From assembly GCA_964462295.1 (NCBI GenBank), contig CAYWXH010000082.1:1-7405 (forward strand): DNA of 7,405 bases. Direction: 5' to 3'. The stretch comes from JALVIU01 sp964462295 (GTDB lineage: Bacteria > Atribacterota > JALVIU01). The notes beneath the pieces are model-generated. The model saw nothing but the letters and a program-made list of their open reading frames with translations. It had not been told where the DNA came from and did no database searches. Position numbers and translations under genes: made by a program. Positions 1 to 6,130 of this stretch are shown one piece after another. Each line of letters opens with the position of its first letter. The first letter of the stretch is position 1.

Positions 1-38
1 TAGAAGGTGTAGAGGGTAAGATTCCTGGTGGAAAATAG
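1..38 (+). CDS. possible 3' end of an upstream gene (partial)
   Basis: Of the three forward frames, only the one starting at base 3 is open from the window edge. It ends at a TAG at 36-38 and would encode a C-terminal tail reading EGVEGKIPGGK. The next gene starts 16 nt later, and its Shine-Dalgarno-like sequence (AGGGGAG, 37-43) begins inside this stop codon. That is the tight packing expected of an operon. The other two frames have stops within the first 20 bases. The visible part is only 11 residues, so no function can be proposed and the reading itself is tentative. Confidence 0.35.
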   Translation, partial: EGVEGKIPGGK

Positions 39-54
39 GGGAGATGGTTGAAAG

Positions 55-1146
55 ATGCAAATTAAAAGAATAGTTTCTCTTATTGTATTATTTCCTTTAG
101 TCTTTCTTTTTCTTATAAATACAGGTATAACATATGCAAACCCAAAGGTATGTATATTCTTTTTCTATGGGGAAGGGTGTCAAAGCTGTGCAAAGGTAGA
201 GCCCTTTATAGAAAAGATAGAGAAAGAGAGAAAAGATGTGGAAATTCATAGATTTGAAATATATGGAACACCAAAAAATCGGAAACTCCTAAATGATTTC
301 TTCGATGCCTACAATGTCCCAAAGAACAAAAGGTGGATACCTGCAGTTTTCACAAAAGACAAATGGCTCACAGGACCAGATGACATAAAGAGTAAATTAG
401 AAGATCTTATAAAAAATACCAAAGGGGGTAAGTGTCCATCCCTGATCCCCGCAAAAGGTAGGACAAAGACACACCTTACACTCCTTACTGTAATAGGTGC
501 AGCACTTGTTGACTCTATAAATCCGTGTGCTATTGCGGTACTTCTTATCCTCTTGGGCGGACTTATCTACACAGAAGAGAAAAGGCGTGTACTTCTGGCA
601 GGACTTTCGTTTACCCTATCTATCTATATCTCCTATTTCCTCTTTGGACTGGGGATATTCTCAGCCCTTCGATTTGTAGGTGTTGCATACTGGTTTACAA
701 AAGCTGTGGGTATATTTGGCATAATTATAGGGCTTGCAAATATAAAAGACTATTTCTGGTATGGGGGATTAGGGTTTGTAACAGAGGTACCAAGAAGATG
801 GCGTCCTACTATGAAGATGATCTTAAGAAAGGCATCCTCTCCTTGGGCTTCATTTTTGGCAGGGTTTATAGTCTGCCTATTTGAGCTTCCATGCACAGGG
901 GGACCATATCTTTTTATCTTAGGACTTCTTGCAGATAAGGCCACAAGATTACAAACAATCCCCATACTTCTTTTATACAATCTATTCTTTGTCCTTCCAC
1001 TGCTTCTCATTACTCTATTTATATATACAGGTTATTCTACTATAGAAAATACTGTAAAATGGAGAGACAAAAACTTACGGAAACTGCACCTTATCGCAGG
1101 GATAGTAATGCTTGCATTAGGTATCATAGTACTTACCGTTATGTAA
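55..1146 (+). CDS. thioredoxin-like/CcdA-like membrane thiol-disulfide transporter (DsbD-type)
   Basis: This 363-residue protein probably moves electrons across the inner membrane to periplasmic thiols, as CcdA and DsbD do for cytochrome c maturation or disulfide reduction. Residues 7-28 form a hydrophobic signal sequence with a plausible cleavage site after TYA (26-28). Residues about 31-122 look thioredoxin/glutaredoxin-like, with a redox motif CQSC at 42-45 and a possible cis-Pro region near IPAV (95-98). From about 141 to the end there are six hydrophobic segments (roughly 141-171, 179-203, 206-230, 264-293, 301-325 and 343-363). The two cysteines expected of the CcdA fold are present: NPC (C158) in the first segment and LPC (C280) in the fourth. 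The ATG follows AGGGGAG at about 11 nt. The domain order is unlike E. coli DsbD, whose thioredoxin domain is C-terminal. The partner substrate is unknown. The family assignment is firm; the exact role is inferred. Confidence 0.85.
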   Translation: MQIKRIVSLIVLFPLVFLFLINTGITYANPKVCIFFFYGEGCQSCAKVEPFIEKIEKERKDVEIHRFEIYGTPKNRKLLNDFFDAYNVPKNKRWIPAVFTKDKWLTGPDDIKSKLEDLIKNTKGGKCPSLIPAKGRTKTHLTLLTVIGAALVDSINPCAIAVLLILLGGLIYTEEKRRVLLAGLSFTLSIYISYFLFGLGIFSALRFVGVAYWFTKAVGIFGIIIGLANIKDYFWYGGLGFVTEVPRRWRPTMKMILRKASSPWASFLAGFIVCLFELPCTGGPYLFILGLLADKATRLQTIPILLLYNLFFVLPLLLITLFIYTGYSTIENTVKWRDKNLRKLHLIAGIVMLALGIIVLTVM

Positions 1147-1173
1147 AAAGGGGCCCATATAGGCCCCTTTTTT
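1145..1173. terminator. bidirectional rho-independent terminator shared by convergent genes
   Basis: A perfect inverted repeat has left arm 1145-1155 (five A, then GGGGCC) and right arm 1162-1172 (GGCCCC, then T tract), around a 6-nt loop CATATA. The GC core is six base pairs. The A tract on one side and the T tract on the other give a U-rich tail in either direction, so it can end transcripts of both the + strand transporter and the - strand aldolase. The transporter TAA (1144-1146) enters the left A tract, and the aldolase stop (complement of TTA, 1172-1174) lies at the end of the right T tract. Confidence 0.93.
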
Positions 1174-2119
1174 ATGCCTTATCAGATGAACCCAAAACCC
1201 TAATTCTCTCTATTACCGCCTCTTCTACCTTTTCCATTGCAGGTTTAAAGTATTTACGTGGGTCAAACTGTGCAGGATCATCATGGAGTGCCTTACGAAG
1301 TCCTGCCAAAAATGCCATACGAAGGTCTGTATCGGTATTTACCTTGTTAATTCCGTATTTTACTGCCTCTTTTAATACATCAAAGGGAACCCCTTTCGCA
1401 CCCTTTATATTTGCACCATACTTATTTGCCTCTTCCACAATTTCAGGGGGGACACTGGATGCACCGTGAAGCACCATAGGAAGCCCTGTAAGCTCTTTCA
1501 CCTTTTGCAATCTCTCAAAATCAAGCTTTGCCTCCCCTTTAAACTTAAATGCACCATGGCTTGTGCCTATAGCAGGGGCAAGGAAGTCCACCTCTGTGAT
1601 CTCTACAAACTTTTTTGCTTCATCAGGGTTAATAAGTACAGCATCACGCTCTGCCACAGAGACATTGTCTTCTATACCCTGTAGTCTACCTAATTCCGCC
1701 TCCACAGAAATGCCCGCTGCATGGGCAACCTTTACTATCTCCTTGGTAATCCTTGCATTTTCCTCAAAAGGATATTTGGATGCATCGATCATAACAGAAG
1801 AATACCCTGCTTTGATACATGCAACCACATGTTCCAGATCATGCCCATGGTCAAGATGAAGTGCAATGGGAATAGGCACCTCATCTGCAATTCTCTTTAC
1901 CATATCAGCAAGCACCTTTGCACCAAGGACATAATCACCATTTCCGGCATATTTCATAGCACCTTCACTTGTCTCAATAATGATAGGGGACCTCTCCTTT
2001 ACTGCACCATTTACAATGGCATAGAGAAATTCCATATCATTTATATTAAATGCCCCTATACCGTAATACTCCTTATTTGCCTTATCAAGGATCTCCATAG
2101 TATTTTTTACATATGGCAT
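1172..2119 (-). CDS. fba: class II (zinc) fructose-1,6-bisphosphate aldolase
   Basis: The 315-residue cytoplasmic enzyme is predicted to interconvert fructose 1,6-bisphosphate with dihydroxyacetone phosphate and glyceraldehyde 3-phosphate in glycolysis and gluconeogenesis. Class II hallmarks are in order: GAFNIND (22-28), HLDHG (88-92) with catalytic D90 and zinc ligand H91, SVEAELG (138-144), GTSHG (185-189) with zinc ligand H188, LHGAS (217-221) with zinc ligand H218, and NTDTD (261-265), which binds substrate phosphate and diol. Length is normal for the shorter class II enzymes. The ATG has a strong Shine-Dalgarno (AAGGAGG, complement of 2126-2132) and its own sigma70 promoter, so the gene is probably expressed separately from the cyclase gene 105 bp upstream. 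It ends in the shared terminator. Related class II aldolases act on tagatose bisphosphate or other sugars, so the exact substrate rests on overall resemblance. Confidence 0.93.
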   Translation of the reverse strand: MPYVKNTMEILDKANKEYYGIGAFNINDMEFLYAIVNGAVKERSPIIIETSEGAMKYAGNGDYVLGAKVLADMVKRIADEVPIPIALHLDHGHDLEHVVACIKAGYSSVMIDASKYPFEENARITKEIVKVAHAAGISVEAELGRLQGIEDNVSVAERDAVLINPDEAKKFVEITEVDFLAPAIGTSHGAFKFKGEAKLDFERLQKVKELTGLPMVLHGASSVPPEIVEEANKYGANIKGAKGVPFDVLKEAVKYGINKVNTDTDLRMAFLAGLRKALHDDPAQFDPRKYFKPAMEKVEEAVIERIRVLGSSDKA

Positions 2120-2153
2120 AACCTACCTCCTTCTTTCGATTTTCCTCACCTCT

Positions 2154-2182
2154 ATTATACTACAGATATGTCAATTTATCAA
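2154..2182 (-). promoter_or_regulatory. sigma70-type promoter of the aldolase gene
   Basis: Read on the - strand, TTGATA (complement of 2177-2182) is followed after exactly 17 bp by TATAAT (complement of 2154-2159). This is a perfect -10 and a five-of-six -35. Initiation about 7 nt downstream would give a leader of roughly 27 nt carrying the strong ribosome binding site of the aldolase. A second -35-like TTGACA overlaps just downstream, but only 9 bp from the -10, so it is wrongly spaced. Confidence 0.8.
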
Positions 2183-2224
2183 AAATACTTATTATTGTTA
2201 TTAATTACTCTTATAAAGGTAATT

Positions 2225-4075
2225 TTATCTCTTCTTTATCCTTTTCGCTATATACATATTCATATCTGCCCTCTCTATGGCACCCTTTAATGATTCGCCG
2301 GGTTCAACACGGGTAATACCTATACTTACACTAATGTTCAGTGTTTTAAATTTTTCATAAACAGCCTCTTCTATCCTCTCTTTTATCTTTTTAATACTAT
2401 CCTCTTCTCCTTCTTTTACACATATAACAAACTCATCTCCTCCCCATCTTATAAGGAGATCCTCCTTTCTTATGAGGTTTTTTAGGATAGTGGTTATCCC
2501 TTTAAGGACTTCATCACCCTTTGCATGACCATATGTGTCATTTACCTGTTTGAAATTATCTATATCTATAAATAAGATATAATTTATATCATCTCTATCT
2601 GATATCTCGTTTAAGATCCTCCTATTATAAATCTTTAATAATGGGTCTTTGTATGATAACCAAAACATATCCTGTATATCATATGCACTCTCTAAAATAT
2701 CAGTTATAAAACCTTTTATCTCTCTTAAAATAATCCTCTCTTTTTCTGAAAAAGTCTTTTTCTTAGCCCAATCAAGAAATAACACACCAACAACCTCTCC
2801 ACGAACAATCATAGGGATCTGAACAGAAGAGACTATCTTATTGACAGAAGAATCTTCTGGAAAAACCCAACTATCTTCACTCTCTATATTCTCTATAAAT
2901 AAAACTTTCTTCTCTTTTCTTAATCTATCAAATCTTTTGGCTGCCTTTATTTTTATCTCCTCAATGATTTTTTTAAGATAGGTTCTATCCAAATTGGATG
3001 ACCATATGAAATATCTCCACTGACTCATATTGGAAGGGGTAAGGATAATAGACCAATAATCTGCAGAGAATGCCTCTTTTAAATTATCTGATAATGCACG
3101 AAGGGTTTCTTTTAGATTTTTTGAACGTATAGCTACTCCTAAGACATTTTTATAGATTTTATGTACAACTATAGTACCCAAGATCTTATCTATCGTTATT
3201 TCAATATCTGTATCTCTTCTAAGACAAGAAAAGAGGCGAAATTGGGAACTTTCTTGTTTTTTATTTTCCTCTTGCCAACCAAGCTCACCTATTACCCTCT
3301 CTATAAGATAATGTTTCTTTAAAAAATAGTATAAAATAAAAAGTGCAAACACTATTGTAAGCAGTGTTATCAAAAATAGAAATGTTTTTGCGTATTTTTC
3401 AAAGTTCTCAGGTCCTACCTGAAAAACGATATAGCCCTCTATCTTTTCATCCTCATCTTTCAATGGGGTATAGTAGAGGCTACTTTTTGGAAGCTCTTGG
3501 GATAGAAATGCCCTAAATTCTCTAAATAAAAAGGAAAATTTTGATATATATGTCTGCCAATCAAATAAAAGCACAAGTGCCCCATTCCTAAGGCAGTCCT
3601 CTCCCTCATCATCACATATAGAAAAACTTACTATTCCAAAAAATCTTTCCCCCTTTGTGTGGGTAAATACCTTATTGGGGATAGGTAAAGATAAGGGGAC
3701 AAATCGGGCATAATCTAGATTTGGATATATACCATCTTTATATATAATATCACCATCTTTTACAATTATCATACCTATCCACTCTTTGGCATTTAAAATA
3801 TCTTCCGCCTGTGCCTTGAAAAATTTTTTATCCTCTCTATCTATGGCCTCTTTCATCTTATCCCACCAGGTAAACCCCATTGCGATACCGTATATCTCTC
3901 TATGAATGATATTCCGAATAGCAGTAGTTGTGGACATGGAATTTTCCTTTAAGATTCTTATTCTATTTGAGTCCATTGTAAAGTAAAAAAAGTAAGAGAG
4001 AAAAAGCAGACATACTACACCTGTAAAAACTATTGCCACAAAAATATGAAATCTCACACCTTTTATCTTTTTCAT
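2225..4075 (-). CDS. membrane diguanylate cyclase with CHASE4-like sensor, GAF-like and GGDEF domains
   Basis: The 616-residue protein is predicted to make cyclic di-GMP from two GTP. Transmembrane helices at about 8-33 and 231-252 enclose an extracytoplasmic region resembling CHASE4, with the typical FTWWDKM stretch (68-74) and NAKEWIGMIIVKDG (95-108). No clear HAMP domain follows. A GAF-like domain occupies about 325-460, including PMIVRGEVVGVLFLD (421-435). The C-terminal GGDEF domain (about 476-616) looks catalytically complete: FIDIDNFK (502-509) supplies metal-binding Asp, N512 and D521 fit the nucleotide site, and GGDEF is intact at 545-549. RKED (536-539), exactly five residues before GGDEF, is a canonical RxxD inhibitory site, so product inhibition is expected. 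There is no EAL or HD-GYP domain. The ATG lies 3 nt after the stop of the PrpF-family gene and lacks a clear Shine-Dalgarno, suggesting translational coupling. The signal sensed is unknown. Confidence 0.9.
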   Translation of the reverse strand: MKKIKGVRFHIFVAIVFTGVVCLLFLSYFFYFTMDSNRIRILKENSMSTTTAIRNIIHREIYGIAMGFTWWDKMKEAIDREDKKFFKAQAEDILNAKEWIGMIIVKDGDIIYKDGIYPNLDYARFVPLSLPIPNKVFTHTKGERFFGIVSFSICDDEGEDCLRNGALVLLFDWQTYISKFSFLFREFRAFLSQELPKSSLYYTPLKDEDEKIEGYIVFQVGPENFEKYAKTFLFLITLLTIVFALFILYYFLKKHYLIERVIGELGWQEENKKQESSQFRLFSCLRRDTDIEITIDKILGTIVVHKIYKNVLGVAIRSKNLKETLRALSDNLKEAFSADYWSIILTPSNMSQWRYFIWSSNLDRTYLKKIIEEIKIKAAKRFDRLRKEKKVLFIENIESEDSWVFPEDSSVNKIVSSVQIPMIVRGEVVGVLFLDWAKKKTFSEKERIILREIKGFITDILESAYDIQDMFWLSYKDPLLKIYNRRILNEISDRDDINYILFIDIDNFKQVNDTYGHAKGDEVLKGITTILKNLIRKEDLLIRWGGDEFVICVKEGEEDSIKKIKERIEEAVYEKFKTLNISVSIGITRVEPGESLKGAIERADMNMYIAKRIKKR

Positions 4076-4078
4076 AAG

Positions 4079-5173
4079 CTATTTAATAGATATATATGAA
4101 ATTCCTGAGAGGATCCTTCTTGCAGTTCTTGAAAGTCTTGCATCAATCTTTATCTCTTTTTCCTCTCTCTTTATACATTGGATTTCAAGCCTTCCAGATG
4201 GATGACCTATCCTTACCCTACCAGATACAGAAGGATATATCTCATTTATAAGGGTACCTTCAATAAGGGAGGCAGCAGCAAGGGCAATACCTCCTCCCAC
4301 AGGGAAAGATCGGTGTATTATACCTCTTTGAGAGAAGTATCTTGCTATTATATCTATCCTCTCTCCTTTTATTATCTCATTTGTAATTGTGGTGTAATTT
4401 TTGGGGGCGCTAACATAGGCGAATTTTGGTAAAAATATATCTGGATCAAAATCTATAAGTTCTGCCACTTCTTTTCGTATTCTCTCCACTTTACCAATAA
4501 TATCATCATTTGCCTCTATAGCATCTGGGTGTTCTGTGCCCCTTAGGCCAAGATATCTTGCCTCTATAAATATGGTAAGGATTCCAGCATCTATAATAGT
4601 TATGGGTACACCATCAGAGAGGATATCTTTTTTATTTCCCGAAGGGAAGAGTCTCCCTGTCAAAGTACCTTGGGTATCATAAAATGTAATGTTTAACCTA
4701 GCACCCTGGCCCTCTACACCATCTATACTATATATACCCTCTACCCTTACCCTTTTATCCCTCACAGGCACCTCGGCCTTTATTATTTTCCCTGTATTTA
4801 TATTACGAATTATCACCGGAGTAAGGGGTTCTATGGGACGCACATAGCCCTCTTCTATCGCAAAAACCCCCACCGCAGAGGGTAGATTTCCACAACTTCC
4901 CCTATTTGTTACAATACCCTCACCAAATCCTACCTGAAAAAATTCATATTCTATTGAAATATCTGGGTCAGAAGGCCTACTTACCACGGCAAGCTTAGTA
5001 AGGGCTGGAACCTTTGAGCCCAGTGCATCTATCTGTTGGTTATAGGTAGAACCGAGGAGTTTTAAAAAGATCTGGCCCCATTTTTCCTTATCTTCGGGAA
5101 GGTCCTCCCTTTTTATAAAAACAGCCTTTACTGTCCCTCCCCTCATGATTGTAATGGGCAACTCTTTTTCCAT
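4079..5173 (-). CDS. PrpF-family C=C isomerase (methylaconitate/methylitaconate isomerase-like)
   Basis: The 364-residue protein resembles the PrpF/methylitaconate delta-isomerase family, which has two diaminopimelate-epimerase-like halves and shifts or flips a double bond in unsaturated di- or tricarboxylic acids without a cofactor. Family marks include MRGGTVKAVF (10-19), LTKLAVVS (58-65) with candidate catalytic K60, RGSCGNL (91-97) with candidate catalytic C94, HRSFPVGGGIALAAA (287-301) and RIGHPSGRLEI (321-331). Length is close to the usual 350-400. The ATG is 25 nt after the flavoprotein stop, with an AAGGGG-like sequence about 11 nt upstream, and the cyclase gene follows after 3 nt. 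No prpB, prpC, prpD or acnD is visible, so a methylcitrate-cycle role is not supported by context. 2-methylaconitate, 3-methylitaconate and oxalomesaconate are all family substrates, and none can be chosen from sequence alone. Confidence 0.85.
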   Translation of the reverse strand: MEKELPITIMRGGTVKAVFIKREDLPEDKEKWGQIFLKLLGSTYNQQIDALGSKVPALTKLAVVSRPSDPDISIEYEFFQVGFGEGIVTNRGSCGNLPSAVGVFAIEEGYVRPIEPLTPVIIRNINTGKIIKAEVPVRDKRVRVEGIYSIDGVEGQGARLNITFYDTQGTLTGRLFPSGNKKDILSDGVPITIIDAGILTIFIEARYLGLRGTEHPDAIEANDDIIGKVERIRKEVAELIDFDPDIFLPKFAYVSAPKNYTTITNEIIKGERIDIIARYFSQRGIIHRSFPVGGGIALAAASLIEGTLINEIYPSVSGRVRIGHPSGRLEIQCIKREEKEIKIDARLSRTARRILSGISYISIK

Positions 5174-5198
5174 ATTCTCACGCCCCTTATTCTATTTT

Positions 5199-6054
5199 CT
5201 AACTATCCTTTGCGGCCTCTTCTTCATATTCTCTTATCAACTCTTCTATAAGCTCTGATACATGTACAATCTTATCTACCCTATATCCGTTGGCACCAAT
5301 AAATGCATAGCCATCACTTAACTTTCCCTTTTTTGCATTTGTAAGTGCAAGTGCTATACAGTAAGGGGATTCTTTGTAATTACAAGTCTTTAAGCACTTC
5401 CAGGGACATGTAAATGGTTTTTTCATACCCNNNNNNNNNNNNNNNNNNNNNNNNNNNNNNNNNNNNNNNNNNNNNNNNNNNNNNNNNNNNNNNNNNNNNN
5501 NNNNNNNNNNNNNNNNNNNNNNNNNNNNNNCCCCCTGCCTTTGGTCCCTCTACTACAATGGCATCAGGGATTCTATCATGGCTTTTCACCCAATACTTTA
5601 TTATAAGATCTGCCGCCTTTGCTGATGAAACAATGGGGACAAACTTTATATGTAGATCTTTTATTTGGGTCTTGGTGAGTCCTTTAGGTGGTTTAAGAGG
5701 GAGCCCTGCCCCCATAAATATTATATCTGCATCTTCCTCTATAGCAACCATTACAAGGTCATCGAAATCAGAGAGTGCAACCATAATATTTACACCTATT
5801 ATGCCATCTGTAGCCTTTTTTGCAGCTCTTAACTCTTTTCTAAGTGCCCTTTTATTTGCTTCCCTGAAGTTTCTTTTAAAATCTGGCTCAAGCATGCCTA
5901 TACCTGCAGCCCCTATAACACCTATCCCTCCTTCTTTAGAAACAGCTGATGCAAGTCCTGAAAGAGAGATCCCTACACTCATACCCCCTTGGATGATAGG
6001 CACCTTTGCAACAAGGTCGCCTATCCGTAATTCTGGGATCTTTCTCGTACTCAT
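5199..6054 (-). CDS. FMN-dependent NMO/FabK-like oxidoreductase, interrupted by assembly gap
   Basis: Two pieces belong to one gene of the nitronate monooxygenase/2-nitropropane dioxygenase-like TIM-barrel flavoprotein family. The N-terminal part (6054-5531, 174 residues) shows IIQGGMSVGISLSGLA (20-35), GGIGVIGAAGIG (42-53), GVNIMVAL (87-94), GAGLPL (115-120), VPIVSSAKAA (139-148) and VVEGPKAG (167-174), all FMN or active-site segments. The C-terminal part (from about 5430 to the stop at 5199) carries CPWKCLKTC, then YC, and the closing YAFIGANGYRVDKIVHVSEL typical of the same family. A gene of this type has about 355-370 residues, so roughly 105-120 are missing, including the region after EGPKAGG where the catalytic His usually follows. 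The start ATG has GGAGGT (complement of 6065-6070) 10 nt upstream and a good promoter. The Cys cluster hints at an anaerobe-type subfamily, so true nitronate oxidation is doubtful. It is first in a putative operon with the PrpF-family and cyclase genes. Confidence 0.85.
5431..5530. other. assembly gap (100 N) inside the flavoprotein gene
   Basis: Exactly 100 N replace the centre of the flavoprotein gene. The two flanks are different parts of one protein family but lie in different frames across the 100-base spacer, so the N count is a placeholder. For both halves to join in frame the true gap must be a multiple of three. The usual family length suggests about 315-360 nt. The left-hand coding piece downstream of the gap would otherwise be called as a separate 75-residue gene starting at an internal ATG (5426). 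Confidence 0.95.
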
Positions 6055-6101
6055 TTTTTAAAATACCTCCGCAAAAATTAAAAAAGATTTTATTCTATGA
6101 G

Positions 6102-6130
6102 AGTATACAGCAAATAAAAAGAGAAGTCAA
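6102..6130 (-). promoter_or_regulatory. sigma70-type promoter of the flavoprotein-PrpF-cyclase operon
   Basis: On the - strand, TTGACT (complement of 6125-6130) lies 17 bp before TATACT (complement of 6102-6107). Each hexamer matches the consensus at five of six positions. Initiation near 6095 gives a leader of about 40 nt containing the GGAGGT ribosome binding site. The -35 hexamer contains the TGA stop codon (complement of 6127-6129) of the upstream U32 gene, so the two features share bases. No hairpin terminator separates the genes, so read-through from the U32 gene is also possible. Confidence 0.75.

Noticed and set aside
525..1010. Overlapping open frames inside the transporter gene on both strands
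   Set aside because: The transporter frame has clear domain, membrane and cysteine motifs. The others have none.
2154..2175. TTGACA on the - strand (complement of 2169-2174) as the aldolase -35
   Set aside because: It lies 9 bp from TATAAT. The overlapping TTGATA at 17 bp is correctly spaced.
2203..2224. Inverted repeat AATTAC ... GTAATT just after the cyclase gene, as a terminator
   Set aside because: Only six mostly A-T pairs around a 10-nt loop, and no T-rich tail follows on the - strand, so it is too weak to call.
1059..2290. Several + strand open frames opposite the aldolase and the end of the cyclase gene
   Set aside because: They are antisense to well-supported genes, have no ribosome binding site or family features, and one runs through the terminator.
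5174..5198. Out-of-frame GTG just upstream of the PrpF-family ATG as a start
   Set aside because: It is in another frame and would not give the MRGGT-containing N-terminus of the family.
5414..6061. Long + strand open frame across the N gap
   Set aside because: It lies opposite the flavoprotein gene, depends on reading through N, and shows no recognisable domain. It is a shadow of the - strand gene.
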